From assembly GCA_014925825.1 (NCBI GenBank), contig JACGCK010000176.1, forward strand, positions 1 through 64,000: a DNA stretch of 64,000 nt, written 5' to 3'. A program made the translations under genes and the position numbers. Each line of letters starts with the position of its first letter. Position 1 is the stretch's first letter. Under the pieces are notes generated by a model. It saw only the letters and a list, made by a program, of their open reading frames with translations, was not told the DNA's origin and did not search any database. The stretch comes from Pholiota molesta (taxonomy: Eukaryota > Basidiomycota > Agaricomycetes > Agaricales > Strophariaceae). Below, one piece after another: positions 25,077-37,395 of this stretch.

Positions 25077-26164
25077 ATGACCGCTATCACCCAGAACCTG
25101 CCCTGGTTCGTCAAGGACCTAGGCGTATCTATCGTTGGACAGGTGTGTTGTGGCTTAAGAGATCCAAACCATTGCTAATGAAATTGCAGGAATGCTACAC
25201 GTCTCTTGTCGAGAACTTGCATCTGGACGATGTCAAGTGCCTTAAATACTCGCTTTCGAAGGGCCTTGGAATCGGTATCGTTCTCGGCGGGTCAATCATG
25301 AAAGTGCCGCAGATTCTCCTCAGTACGTGCCTCCCAAAATGTTACACTATCCAGCTAACCGCCCACGCAGTCACTTCCGCGCGCTCCGCTCGCGGCCTCT
25401 CATTGCCCGCCTACTTGCTCGAGACGGCCTCGTACGCCATAACCCTCGCCTACGCCGTCCGGCACCACTTCCCCTTCAGCACCTACGGCGAGAACCTCTT
25501 CCTCACCCTCCAAAATACCATCATCACCCTCCTCATCCTCGCCTACTCCCCCACCCCGCCGCGCTCCCTCGCGGCCCCGGGCACGCCTAAATCCCAGACC
25601 ATCGCCGTCACCGCCGTCGGCCTCGCCGCGGGCGCCGCCGCGCTCTGCCTCGTGCCCGACGACGCCCTCGGGCTCCTCCAGCTCACCACGCTCCCGCTGT
25701 CCCTCTTCAGCAAGCTCCCGCAGATCCGCCAGAACGCGCGCGCCGCCTCCACCGGGCAGCTCAGCGCGTTCGCCGTGCTCAGCCAGATCGCGGGCTGCCT
25801 CGCGCGCCTGTTCACCACCGCGCAGGAGGTCGGCGACCCGCTCGTCGCCGCGGGCTTCCTCCTCGCCCTGATCCTCAATGTGGTGCTCGGCGTGCAGCTC
25901 TGGGTGTACTGGGGCCAGGAGGACGTCGAGGCGTCCTCCCACATCCGCGAGAAGGAGAAGAAGCAGGCGCAGGAGAAGCACTACGCACCCGCCGCGTGGG
26001 AGGCCAGTACGACTGCGGGCACGATACACGCCCCCGTGGCCAGCAGGGGCAACGCCGCGCAGAGCTACGGCGTCCTCGGCGGCGAGGGATCCCGTGTGGC
26101 GACGCCGCCGCCGCGTACACCCTCCTCCGCCGGCGGCAGAAAATGGGCCAGAAAGGTGGATTAG
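25077..26164 (+). CDS. MPDU1: Mannose-P-dolichol utilization defect 1 homologue (PQ-loop protein)
   Basis: Three exons (25077-25142, 25190-25322, 25371-26164) give 330 residues. Two PQ-loop repeats are seen, with Pro62-Gln63 in KVPQILL and Pro183-Gln184 in KLPQIRQN. Several hydrophobic segments complete the seven-helix PQ-loop/SWEET-like fold. The N-terminal pattern CLKYSLSKGLGIGIVLGGSIMK is typical of MPDU1 (Lec35). In animals this ER protein is needed to use mannose-P-dolichol and glucose-P-dolichol for N-glycan, GPI and mannosylation pathways. The C-terminal 50 or so residues are polar and probably cytosolic. The start is the first ATG in frame and gives the usual length. Confidence 0.9.
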
Positions 26165-27434
26165 TCAGTTCGTTCGCTCGGTATATTCCATTATATTAAT
26201 TGCTACTGTATGTATGGGTATACTCTAGAATCTACGTGTGTATGATATGGTCTGACAGCTCAACTCTGAATATTTGAGAAGCTACGTGCTTCGCGCCTCT
26301 ATGCTCAGCCGCGCGTCAGATGGCCCATTCAATGCCTGGCGATGGCGTCGTATTCTCATGCGTGGGTTCAAGCCATGTATACTTTGAATCGGTATGGCTA
26401 ATATGGCGAGGAGTAAAATGTTGTGGATAGTGGATGGGATGGAGGGAGGAGGGGTGGTTTTCCGACGACGTCCTCCACATATCTGTTTCTACTGGAGCAC
26501 TGGAAGACCGAGAAAAACTTGGAGCCAGAGCCAAAAATCAGGAAGACAGTACTAGTAGTCTACTGAATCGCATACGTTATACCAGAACATCCCGCAGCGC
26601 CAAAAAAAAAAAAAATCCTCATCGAAGTATCATGCTAGAGCGGCGACGAGACCTCCAAGAACATCTTCAGATACCCCTGAATACCGCCCAAAGCGATTGT
26701 GCTAGACTATATGGTAGAGACGGCGCCAGTGATCAGGTTCTTTGAAGCAAGTTCTTAGCAATGGCATGATTCGCAGTTGTATGATTCGATTTTTGTTATA
26801 CATATACGTTACGGGGGTACGTCTTGCATACAATTCGAGGATAATTCAGCGCCCAGATCACTGTGAGGGCCGCCTATCACACTGTATATGGTCGCGTTCC
26901 ATTGTCCTTAGGAGAACTCGAGCGGAAACGTGGGCTGAAGATTTACAACGTGTCGATGTTCTCGACACCAAAGAGACAGCGGGTGTCGGCAAGAAATATT
27001 ATTGGTGGATATTTGGCCTGTAAGCAATGATACAGTCCACGTTTGGGAAACTCTGTACCCTTTTCTGGTTCGTTGTTCGCCGTCCCTCTCTCGTTATAGC
27101 TTCCAGAAAAAAATCGCCATTGAGTCGACATTGGACATCTGTTGGATATCTGCGTGCAATTTCGTGCATTGGAAGCCGTCAATTTCATCGGAGATGCGGC
27201 AATATCGTCCTTTGTGATTCTAAACACCGTGGAGGTGACTCAATTTAGGGTTTGCTGTTTTTCTGCAGGAACGCGAGGCCGTACGAAACCTGACAGCGCC
27301 CATCAACATCGACTCAAGCTACTCCCCCCCCAACAACCATTCAACGAGCCCTACCAGCCCAGACACCACTGCTATCCGACATCCACATTATTACCTCCAG
27401 CAACAACTTCACCGGCGACCGCCAGTCCTCGACA
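26165..27434. other. Intergenic region, no gene seen
   Basis: It contains the 3' flank of MPDU1, an A13 run at about 26602-26614 and the presumed promoter of the F-box gene at 27435. That promoter is C-rich and A-rich just before the ATG (about 27290-27430). Only short unmotivated frames are present. Confidence 0.55.
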
Positions 27435-28967
27435 ATGCCAACGCACGCTCAGAACCCCTTCGCCCGACTTTCAACCACGTTGCTGCTGGCCATATTCCAA
27501 ACCATCTGCGACTACCAGCCCGTTAGCCTTCCGCTGCACGCATCGCATCCACGCCATGTCCTCAACTCCGTGTGCAAGGGGTGGTACGACATTGTTCGCT
27601 CAACGGGTGCTTTGTGGGACAAGATTCATTTTCGAGCGAGCGCTGGCGAGGCCCATCCGCCACACCCTCTCCTCCCCCAGCTCAATTTCTGCGTCCGACT
27701 CAGCGGCTCAAACCCGTTGACGATGACCTTTGACACGGTCTTCGACGGCTGGGCGTTCAGCTTTGTCGACCTCGTCATCATCCCTCACGTCCACCAAATA
27801 CAGAACCTGAAGTGTATGGTTCAAGGAAACACCGAGATCAAGAAGTTCCTCACCGTTGGAGAAGGTCGTTTCAGCATCCTCGAGTCTCTCGACGTCTGCT
27901 TTGTCAACACATTGCTCAGACAAATTTCGTATTTTCCCTTGGAAGACTGCCTCAAGTTCACCACCCTGCACACTGCCCCATGCCTGCGTCATGCGACATT
28001 CCACCTCGCCAACGGTCTCCATCCTATAGACCTGCATCTTCCATGGGGGCAGCTCAGCACCTTAGACCTCGGAACAGTGGCGATGCCGCCAGATGTCTTC
28101 ATAAAGATATTGCACGCCGCCACCTGGCGCCTCGAAGACGCCAATTTCTATGTCAGATTCAGAAAACCTATGCATCCGCGTCTCAAACTCTCGAAGCGTC
28201 GGGTGACCATGCATGCGCTGCAAACCTTACGATTGCGGCTGCATTCTCCGAGTCGAGACCAGCGCCTATTCTCACTTCTTCGACTCCCGGCGCTTCAAAA
28301 GCTCTATATCGAGATGTATGATTATTCGAGTTATCAAAACTGGGACCTTCCGCTGTATACCAAACTCCTGCGCGCATCTAACAAAACACTTCGGGAGCTA
28401 TACTTGGATGATTACCCACCCCACGGTAGCAAAAACAACGGCTTCATAGTCAGACATCGCTACCGCGAAACAAGTCAGCAAGTACTCGCCAAATTCTTCA
28501 GGACCATCTCAAACGTCGAGAACCTTCATCTCCCACTGGGGCTGGACATCGATGCAGCAACTCTGAACAAAATGGCGGCATACACGCTTCTTCCCAGGCT
28601 TTCCTCGCTGCACTTGAGCAGCCTCCACGGATGGCCTCTGCTTGCCATGGCCCGACGGCGGCTCCAGATGTTCGTCGATGCTTCATGCGCCGCCGCACAA
28701 GCTGAATTCGAACCAGGTCCCGCACGACGGCCAGTCATCGTGTTTCGCCCGCCTACGTCCATCCATATGTTGATTCCGCATCGTTGGAGTGTGGCAGAAA
28801 AGAGGGCGCTTGTTCAGGAAGCACAAGCGCTTGGGTTGTGTGGGGTCACATGTGCTGTGCAGAGCACATCCACGCTGCCTCTGCCGGTCGTAGATCTTAG
28901 GGACGTTATGCGGGCAAGATTGCTTGCCTGGATAGACGGAGTACCCAGCGTGGACTTAATGCTTTAA
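27435..28967 (+). CDS. F-box protein of a different subfamily (LRR-like body)
   Basis: A single uninterrupted exon of 510 residues. An F-box is recognisable at about residues 8-60: a Leu-rich LSTTLLLAIFQTICDY segment, then VCKGWYDIVRSTGALW, the pattern of basidiomycete F-box genes. The rest has irregular leucine-rich stretches such as LPALQKLYIEMYDY, TLRELYLDDYP, NVENLHLPLGLDID and LPRLSSLHLSSLHG, spaced like degenerate LRRs. It probably recruits a substrate to an SCF ligase. It is not related in sequence to the multi-exon F-box family around it and has no duplicate in the window. Confidence 0.8.
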   Translation: MPTHAQNPFARLSTTLLLAIFQTICDYQPVSLPLHASHPRHVLNSVCKGWYDIVRSTGALWDKIHFRASAGEAHPPHPLLPQLNFCVRLSGSNPLTMTFDTVFDGWAFSFVDLVIIPHVHQIQNLKCMVQGNTEIKKFLTVGEGRFSILESLDVCFVNTLLRQISYFPLEDCLKFTTLHTAPCLRHATFHLANGLHPIDLHLPWGQLSTLDLGTVAMPPDVFIKILHAATWRLEDANFYVRFRKPMHPRLKLSKRRVTMHALQTLRLRLHSPSRDQRLFSLLRLPALQKLYIEMYDYSSYQNWDLPLYTKLLRASNKTLRELYLDDYPPHGSKNNGFIVRHRYRETSQQVLAKFFRTISNVENLHLPLGLDIDAATLNKMAAYTLLPRLSSLHLSSLHGWPLLAMARRRLQMFVDASCAAAQAEFEPGPARRPVIVFRPPTSIHMLIPHRWSVAEKRALVQEAQALGLCGVTCAVQSTSTLPLPVVDLRDVMRARLLAWIDGVPSVDLML

Positions 28968-29281
28968 TCCAATATCGCACATAGTAGGTGGTGCTTGCTC
29001 TGCATAATCTGCTGTTGCATGAAGCAGAAAATCTAGTATGTGAATTCGACGTCTGATATTTTATTTCTACGTTTCCTGCAAGTGAGGTATGAATAGGGTA
29101 CCAATGCCGAGTGGATCTCTCCGGGACACCGGCTGAGTAGGCATTATCAACCGCAGCCTCTCCACATATACACAGATCGCCTCGAAATAGCGTCTCACAA
29201 AGCGCGCCATGGAAGTATGAATATATGTAACATTACAGCTTACTGAATGGGATCACCGGCACTAACAAACTATTTTCGAGG

Positions 29282-31257
29282 CTAGACAGCATAAACAGTT
29301 AAGACGAACCTGCCCTCGCGATCGACCTACAACGAAGAAAGTCAACGATGCATACACGAAAAACGTGAGATAAAGCCAAAGAAAACACCCAAATACTGTA
29401 TACGCAGCTGGAAGCCTATTCGCGTAGATATTCTCAAGCTAAAAAAGAGTGGTGGACATACATTCACACCGATGATTCCATCCGCATAGAGCATGTAGGC
29501 TGGGCGAATCTCCCTGAGGGCCAGCGTTGATCGCACGCATGGAAGATGCGTCTCGACATCGTCAAGAAAGAGCGGCACGTCCCCCTTGGGGAGTGTACTG
29601 GACAGCAACAAGCGCCCACGGTGCCCCTTTGCGGTCGTGGTTGAAGGCACGTCCAGAAGGCCCTTGGCGGACAGCACCGCTGCCAGGGAGAAATCCAAGA
29701 GGTCGACGGCGTGGGGGCGCTCTGGCGTGTTCTCCGCCACAACGGCACGTTGGCCATAGACACATCTGCACGCGAAATAGAGAATGTAAGCACTGTAAAT
29801 ATCCTCAACATCCAAAAAGTGGGTATATCCACCTTCGCCAGTGCGCCCCATCATGCGGATGGGAAGTAAAAACCACGCGCGTGTGCAGCGGGCCCCATTC
29901 CGCCCAGGGAATATGCAGCGGCGCATGCTCCTGGGCCATACGCGCGCGGCGGGCGTACATTAGGAGCACGCGCTGGTGCAGGAACACGTTCACATACCGA
30001 ACCCGATGTTCCCCCACATCCATCGGGTGGTTGTACTGCACGGTGAACATGTGTAGGCGGTGATCGTCGTGTATCGTGAATGGTGTATGCGGGAGGGGGT
30101 TCGCCTCAACGGGGCCAGCATGGCTGACGATTCCGCGGATGGAGATGCCAGGGGCAGGGGGCGGAAGATGGAGTGTAGCGAGGTGAACTGCCTGGGTAGT
30201 CGTCGCGTGGGATCGTACAAGCTTGTATAGCTGAATCGCGCCGCAGATGGCTTCCGTCGTAATGAAGAAGTACGTGGAATCGAGAAGCCGGAAGTCATAT
30301 TCCAACGAGGGAGGGCAGCGATCAAAAGATGCAGAGGTATCCTTTATAATTAACGTCAAATATGTTACAAAGTAGCGTAAAATGTGGGCGCACCAATAGC
30401 AGATCCGATGTCATCCAGTCCCATACCAATGCGCGCGCCTTCCCTCCAGCATAGTGGAAATGAACGGCAACGACGCTGTACGCAATTTGAAGAACGGAAA
30501 TGGTGTACTCATTCTCTTGGCGATGTTGCGGAACAACCGTAAACTGAAAGGGGCTTTGCTGCGCCTGCGGATGAATAGCATTGGTAGATATAGCCCGAAT
30601 GTGAATGCGGACGATACGCGTGTCGGTCATCGATGGTGGGCTACGAATGTTTAACCTGAAGATTATTGAACCACAAGATAATACACAGGTACTCACGTCC
30701 CGTCGTCCTCTACAAACACCATCAAATCCTGTGTCGGATCCATCGTGAACTGCCCTTCTAAGAGATTTTCATCCAGGGGTCTTCGACTCAGGGGTCTTTG
30801 AATCGTGCGTTGAGTGGCATCGCTGGCGGTAGGTAACCATATAATTTCAAAGTGATCCGGCTCGCTGCTCGCAGTAGCGAATGCGCCTCCGGCGAGCTCG
30901 AATACATCACCATCAGGCTGCGTCTGCACAGTACGAGGCCCTTTCGTCTCGAGTGCCAGCCACGCCCGACGTCGGAGCATCAGAGACTCGATGCGTTCTG
31001 TGTGGCTAAGTGATGTTCCGCCATCTTCGAGGCCGTCCATGTGCAGCTGAATAGTATACTCCAGCAAAGAGGAACCTTTGAGCGTGTTGTAGATGGACGT
31101 GCACGTCTGTGCGATCTCGTAGTTTTAGCCGCTTCCACAGAGATCATAGCGATGTACATAATCTCACCATCGCACATCGGATGAGCGAAACAGCATCGAG
31201 GTTGGAAAGGATCTGAATATGTAGCTCTTGCGGTAGATCACAGAAATCGTTCGCCAT
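29282..31257 (-). CDS. F-box protein, paralogue D (inverted twin of A)
   Basis: Six exons on the minus strand (31168-31257, 30697-31106, 30394-30640, 29833-30341, 29462-29765, 29282-29326) give 534 residues, the same exon lengths as paralogue A. Differences from A are scattered substitutions that keep the frame, for example in the Ala-rich segment before the DDVETHLPC motif. That suggests a recent duplication with both copies still under coding constraint. The F-box and all family landmarks (DPTQDL, WDWMTSDLLL, LHQRVLL, WAEWGP, VYGQRA) are present. A role as SCF substrate receptor is inferred from the F-box only. Confidence 0.85.
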
Positions 31258-31859
31258 TTCAGAAGGGAATCAATGAAGTGGATGGTCCAGGCTTGTAGAC
31301 TGCGGACGCAGATCTCAAAGGACATTTGTGTTTTTCTTTGGACAATTGATATCATTCCCACACACACGCTTCTCGTGCTTGGCCCTGATGCCAGCATAGC
31401 AAACTTTAAACTGAAGCTCATGAGGATGTCCCATACTGTCACCAATTTGTCCCTGAAATATCGCTACGCAGCTACTACCTTGTAGCGTGAAAAGATATGA
31501 AACTGAATGAACGACCCGTAACATCGCCCAATCCGCACCCTCCCGAGCGGAGCACGGTACGTCTGCTGCTCACGAGAGGGCGCCTGCTGCTCACGGAAGG
31601 GCGGGGGCCGGGCTCGGTACGTCTGCTGAATCCTGTCGAAGGCACGGCGGTGACGTGGTGCAGCAACCCCTCCGCGAGCGGTCAGGGTATGTATCCAATA
31701 CCGCATCAGCTTTTAGACTTTTCATGGATTATGTAAAGGCTCTGTTCAGTACGACGAGTTTGAGATATCATTTTATCATTTTATTACCGGAATAATAAAT
31801 TCGCATCCAACACCAAAGCAGCACCCCCGCACGCGAGCTTTCATATACAAAAGAAGATC

Positions 31860-32340
31860 GGTTTCCACCATGTGAGCACATACTTTGTCCGGCCATCAGC
31901 GCCAGCGTAGTGCATGGCCCCGACGAGTCGCTGAGAACTGCATGTTCTCAGTCGGCACCAAGATAAAGGGAGGATGACGTGGATCCGACCTCCTTTAAAG
32001 AGAATCGTCGGGAGGGGTGCAGGTGAGACTCCAGCGAGTGGATGGCCCGGGAAAGTAGGAAAGCTCTCAAAACGAAATCAATCCACTCACAACATACGCC
32101 CATCCATTGAGTGTGACGTTCATACGGTGCTGCTCTTGGACACAGCTAGCGCTGGTCAAAGTGGTGCTCTACAATAGCCGATAGAGTACCGTAGCCCTAA
32201 TCCAGAGGGGCCCTCGATCCTGGAAAGCCTCTGGTGACCCGCCGCCGCACGAAGTTATCGAAGACGAACGATCTCTGCGCTGTTGACTGGCACATTGGCT
32301 CGATTCCATAATCCGCTGGCAGAGATCAGATCAAGCGGTT
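31860..32340 (-). pseudogene. Remnant of unknown DDHI module in arm 2
   Basis: It is the inverted counterpart of 5461-5967. Minus-strand matches cover the GCGCAGAGATCGT block, the GTAGAGCAC block and the GAGAACATGCA-like block near 31945, with frame-disrupting indels between. It lies head-to-head with URC1 copy 3, as in the other units. Confidence 0.4.
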
Positions 32341-32394
32341 AGGTTAAGCTCAGGACGGAGGGCTTGCACAAATAGCATACGAGATACCACCTTG

Positions 32395-33330
32395 GTTGTT
32401 GGTGTTGGTGGAAGCGATGAGTGGGAATACTCGAGTAGGCAAGGATGTCTCGGGCCGGATTCAGAGTCCGTGCGCAATGTTCTCACCGCGACTTCGTTTT
32501 ACTGCCACACATCACACTGTCTTCACGCTCATCGTCCGCAATCCAGAGGAGCGCATTCGATGCATATGTGTATGGGCCGTGCTCTGCGTTAGCAGTTCCG
32601 CCGACGGACACAGCACAGGAGAAGTTTCTCTACCCGGTCGCTCAAACGTCCCAGTCTGTTGCTCTCTACCCACCCCCATTATGCTCACCTCCACCTATCT
32701 ACAGTACTTATATGTCATCCCCCCACGGTCTATGCGCTTAAGCCCCATGACTCGAACCCACTGTGCCAATACCCAGCCACCCACCGCCTCTTACCCTCTT
32801 CAACGCGCGCTCTAACTGCATCGGCGCGCGTTCGCCTCCTGTTCGCGCCTCCCCTCCTCCCAGGCGCGCATTCCAGCTGACGTAGCGTCCACCACACCCC
32901 GACCCTCCACCATGCGCACCCCGACCCTCCCACGAGCCAGACTATGCCCGTCCCGATGCCACATCGCCGTCCTCTGCGATTTGGCCTGGGTAGGTTCATC
33001 CGCGGTCGTTTCGTTCGTCCTGTGGGGAAACCGTGCCCATAAGCCTCCCGAAGGAAAATGCGGAGTGGCTCGGTGTGCGGGCGAATGTCGCGGCAGCAAA
33101 GGCGCAACTTGAAAATGGATCAGGAGGCGAGGAGATCCGTGGAACGTGTCGTGACGAGACGGTCGCTGAGGAGTGTGAACGGACAGTGATGCGGATCCGG
33201 GGGTGGAGGCGTGCACGAGCAGGGCGGGGGCGGTAGTGTGTGGGATGTAAGTCCACGCGCCGTTGATGTAACGATCATGCCCTGGCATCGTTCGTAGCTC
33301 AGGGAAACTTCGAATGTTCAGCGCACCTTC
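32395..33330 (+). pseudogene. Decayed URC1 copy 3
   Basis: Plus-strand matches to URC1 run in order. The GTTGGTGTTGGTGGAAGCGATGAG flank begins near 32398 and the GGGCCGGATTCAGAGTCC block near 32452. The exon 2 end follows near 32625 and exon 3 pieces near 32840-32880 and 33010, with an exon 4-like start near 33297. Indels remove any long frame. It is the inverted counterpart of copy 1. Confidence 0.7.
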
Positions 33331-34066
33331 CCCTGTGCCCGCCGTACCCCTCCTGCTCCCGGCCTTCGCATCCATCCACGCCAGGCAAGACACATGCGAG
33401 CGCCCTCTTCTTCCGATATGCTGCTGGACTTTCGACGCCGACGCTGTTATCGAAGACTCTGCAAGAGCGAAGTACCGTAGCACACACTCAAGGCAATTTG
33501 GCAAACTATCCGTCCTCCATCGCCGTCCCACACTAACACACCTATGCACCCCCTAGCTCGACACATTACCACGCACCGCAACGCCATCCCCAGCCGCCGC
33601 CCTCCCTCCGCCGCCATCCGCGCCCAGCCACCTCCCCATCCCGCCGACATCCATCCCACGCACACCTCAGGGCCGCCTCCGCCGCCCAGCCACCCCCTCT
33701 CGGCGCGTCCTGCCTCAAAAAAACCGCGTCTGCCACGAAGCGCGGCGGCGCGGGACCCGAAGCCGCGGCGCGCGGCGCGCCATGCCATGCCCCGCCGCAG
33801 ATGGTCGCGCGCCCGACGTGCGCGGGCGTTCTGCTGTGCGCCTTACCCTTTGGTGATCGTTCTCGGGTGGGAAAGGACGGAGGAGACGTAAGATTAGTAC
33901 GGCGTCGTCGACTTGCGGATCTATCTATGGACGGTAATGGTATGGATTTATATCAAAATTCAAGCTTTCTCGACGCTTGTTGTAGCTCCTTTATTGAATA
34001 ATATGAACTTTCAAACAAAGTAGTGTGCAGTCGAAACGATTATAACACAATATCGAATGGAAATCG

Positions 34067-34452
34067 ACCACGTGGCTTTTGTTTTGCCCTGCGACGAGGA
34101 TAGGTATACATAGGGAGAGCTAGACTATCCTGAGTAGTGCCACTCGATGACGATACAATAATGGCCGTGCTCTGGACCCACGAAGCTTTAGCTGCTCATC
34201 CGAATCACAATACCGATAGCATGCTAACGGATTTCGGGTAAGCGGTGAGATTCGTAATTGACCACGAGGCTTGCTTTGTTTTGCCCTGCGATGAGTCACG
34301 GTGTAGGGAGAGCTAGACTTATCCTCGAAGAGTAGTGCCACTCGATGCTACAATGCTCATGCTCTGTACCCACGAGGCTTGATCTGCTCATCCGAATCAC
34401 AATACCGATAGCATGCTAACGGAGTTTGGGTAAGCGATGAGAGTCGTCGGAA
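34067..34452. repeat. Local tandem duplication, about 194-bp unit
   Basis: Two adjacent units begin at about 34067 and 34260 with GACCACGNGGCTT. Both contain GTTTTGCCCTGCGA, a GAGAGCTAGACT block, AGTAGTGCCACTCGATG and CACAATACCGATAGCATGCTAACGGA. Arm 1 has a single unit (about 3300-3480 in reverse), so this duplication happened after the arms formed. A related GAGTAGTGCCACTCGATGA block lies near 39930. Confidence 0.75.
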
Positions 34453-34983
34453 GCCCATTGCTCTCCCATTATCCCGCATTTCGGGGAGACATATCGATCA
34501 CTGTATACTCCGGAGCTCGACCACCCCTCGCAAGACCGTGGACATGAGATCGAGCATGAGGCCTGTCTTCAAAGCTCTATCACAATATTTTTTCACTGCG
34601 GAAGCGCATGCAGACGCGTCCATTGTTTCTGGATGACAGATCTCGGCGTCGTCCTGGACCAACTCCTGGTCTGTTGGCCTGAGCACGGGTTTGTGTATAT
34701 ACGTATGTTCGCAGAGGTAGCGGTAGTAATATCAATGCGGATTCCACTGCAGTCAAACTTCAGTGGCACAAAATACATCTTCGGAGTCTAAGAAGTTGTC
34801 GTTCACTCAGAATCACATCGCATTGTTCGACGATTTAGGAGGTGCCACTCGAGTACATACCGTCCCCATCCTATCGATTAAAATATATCATATGATTTTT
34901 CGCCGCATCCCAGAGTATAAAATAGTGGGTTTTTCGTCTACTATGCCTTAGTCCAAGTCCATCGACCGCTCTCGCAAATCCAA

Positions 34984-35245
34984 TGGCGCCCAATTCCACG
35001 CCCTCACACAGCTCTACGGCTACCTCGTGCATTCATGCATCTTTGATGACATTGACGACTGTCCCAGGTACTCTTCTCCCGCCCTCCGCCCTCTACCCGC
35101 CGAGCTAATGTTCTTTAGGCCTCGAGCAGGCGGCGGAACTAGCTCCATCTGCATCTCGGAAGGAATATACAGTGGACAAAGTATGTAGAACTTCTTCAAT
35201 TTGCGCAGTGCCAATTCGCTCATCTTTCATCCCCGCAGAGGCCAC
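34984..35245 (+). pseudogene. Remnant of the 40349-type small gene
   Basis: The ATG at 34984 opens a stretch matching the start of the gene at 40349 (ATGGC, then CCAATTCC, then the GATGACATTGACGACTGTCCCAG block). The downstream frame differs and soon ends. It is the inverted counterpart of 2640-2915. Confidence 0.35.
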
Positions 35246-35559
35246 ACCCCAAGGAGTACCACCTCTGGTCAGACGATTGGCTTCAAGTTTTTGGGCAAGG
35301 GAGAAACCGATATTCCTAGTTTACCCAATTTACCATTTGTAGTTTCTTTATATTGGTCTCAAATCTACATCAACCTGACACCCGGCACAGAAGTTGCCAC
35401 CCAGACCATTACCCCCAATTCCCTTTGGCGTATATACAACCCCACACATTTAAATTCCCTCCCTTGTTATATATAATACATAGCTACAATTTCACCACAT
35501 AATATACATCATAAAGCAGTCCCCAGATAGTGAATTTGTAAGATGCCTCGCATCAGGAT

Positions 35560-36065
35560 GCGTAGTGCTATCTGAGAACACGGAGGCAGATAACTCTCAA
35601 TATCAAAGCAGCCCCTCGCCCCAAATGCTCTCCAAAGAAGGTCGATTTCTACAATTGTCACTACTACTCACCTTTATCAGGCCACCGGAACCAGCGCAGC
35701 GCATGGCTCCGACGACGTCGCTGAGAGAACGCATGTTCTCAGTCGACGCCAGGTCAAAGGTAGCTTGTGGAACCGACCTTCTTTTGAGAGCATCGTCGGA
35801 GGGGGATGCATGGACATGATGTAAGCGAAGGGGATGGCGCAGGAAAGTGGAAAGGTTCTCGAGACGAGACGGGAAATGTCGGGGTACTCACGATATCCTC
35901 CATCCGTTGAGTTCGGCGTCCGTACAGCACCCTTTGGCACAGTGAGCAGTGGTAAACGTAGTGCTCTACAACGATGGAGAGGGTACAGAAGCTCTCACCT
36001 AGAGGGGTTTGATCCTGGAAACTCTGGTGCGCCAAACGGAATGTTGACAGTTGCGCGTTCGATGT
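35560..36065 (-). pseudogene. Remnant of unknown DDHI module (unit E)
   Basis: On the minus strand the GATCACATCGAACGCGCAAC start, the GTAGAGCACTACGTTTACCA block and the CTGAGAACATGCG block are present, as at 5461-5967. A 94-codon frame (36035-35754) spans the middle, but its start and end are not shared with other copies. It is the first element of the tandem cassette that continues with a URC1 remnant and F-box paralogue E. Confidence 0.4.
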
Positions 36066-36359
36066 GATCAGCCGCTGAGAGAAATTGGGGGATGATTAGG
36101 TTAGACTGGAACCCGAACCCAAACGAATCACGTAGTGCATACCGAATGTCTTGATCCCATTACTCGTATGGATCGATGTATGGTCGGGAGCGATGATTGA
36201 GTAGCCTGAGCCAGCATCGATGTCGCTGTGATCGATTTCAGGCGAATCTCAGCAGCTCGTGAATCAAAGAGGGGTTCTGGTTCTTCAAGTTAGACGAATA
36301 TCATACACATAGATGGACAAGGGTCAGGGAGATGGAAGGTGCTTGGTTGTGCAGGCGCT

Positions 36360-37395
36360 GTTGATGTTGGTGGAAGTGATGAGTTGGAAAAATCGCACGA
36401 CTAGGCAAGGACTCAGGAGGCACTGACCGGGCCGGATTCAGAGTCCGCGCGCGATGTTCGAACGGCAGCCACGATGAGCTCGTTCTACTGTCTCCGTGTA
36501 GCAACCGTGTAGCGCATTCATTGTATCTGCCTCATACGATTATCGATAGCACCTGCCATTAGCCGTTCCCCAGACGGACACAGAGCAGGATACATTTCTC
36601 TACCCGGTCGCGTCAACCTTACATACCCAGTGCGTTGCTCTCTGACCACCGTTAGCCTCTTCTTGGCCCCTTCCTGCTCACATCCGTCTATCTACAGTGT
36701 ACATGGCTAGCATCACATCGCCCCCGCCGGCGCCGTTCTCAAGCCCATGTTTCCTCGCGGCTCTCATCGGCGCCCACTTCGCGTCCTCCACACTCACCAC
36801 GCCTTGTCCGACAGCATAGACACAGCACGAACGCCGCCGCGAGCAAACACCCAGCATTCCACCGCAACCTGCCCTCTTCAACGCGCCTTCTAACTACATC
36901 AGCGCGTTCCTGTCACCTGCTCGCGCCTCCCTCCTTTAGGCGCACATTCCAGCTGACATAGCATCCACCGCACGCTCCTCACCACCGTCCGCTCCCTGAA
37001 TTATCCCACATGCCAGACCGCGCCAGCACCCGACGCCACATCGCGAACCTTTGCCATCCCGCCTGGGCAGGTCCATCCACGATCGTTTCGTTCGACCTGT
37101 GGGGAAACCTCGTGCGCAGTCGTTTGCAAGCGTCTGCATTGTGGCTCGGTCTAAGGCCGAATGTCGCGGTGGCCAGGGCGCAATTTGAAGATGAACGAAC
37201 CTGATGAGAACGCGAGGCGCTCGATGGTACGGCGGGGTGGAGAGACGGTGAAGCCCCACGCATCCATGGTCCCATCCATCTGACGTGCGTATGCGGCAGT
37301 TCGCGGTCAAAACCCCTTCTGCCCCGGTGATTGCTCGAAGCATGGATCGCGCTCGCATCACTTCCTTAATACTTAACACCCATAGCCGTAAAGTA
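36360..37395 (+). pseudogene. Decayed URC1 copy 4
   Basis: It starts with the GTTGATGTTGGTGGAAGTGATGAG flank at about 36364 and the GGGCCGGATTCAGAGTCC block at 36433. Matches to URC1 follow: the exon 2 end near 36598 and the exon 3 Asp-Leu-Trp-Gly region near 37095. Later exon 3 pieces are badly decayed. No long frame is left. F-box paralogue E follows in the same orientation. Confidence 0.65.

Larger units (their letters stand above)
29010..35465. repeat. Inverted segmental duplication, arm 2
   Basis: This is the reverse-complement partner of 2065-8930. In reverse order it contains the F-box gene (29282-31257), a DDHI-module remnant, a URC1 remnant, the GC-rich block, a locally duplicated section and a remnant of the 40349-type gene. 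It is about 0.4 kb shorter than arm 1 despite its own extra tandem duplication, so both arms have gained and lost sequence since they formed. Confidence 0.85.
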
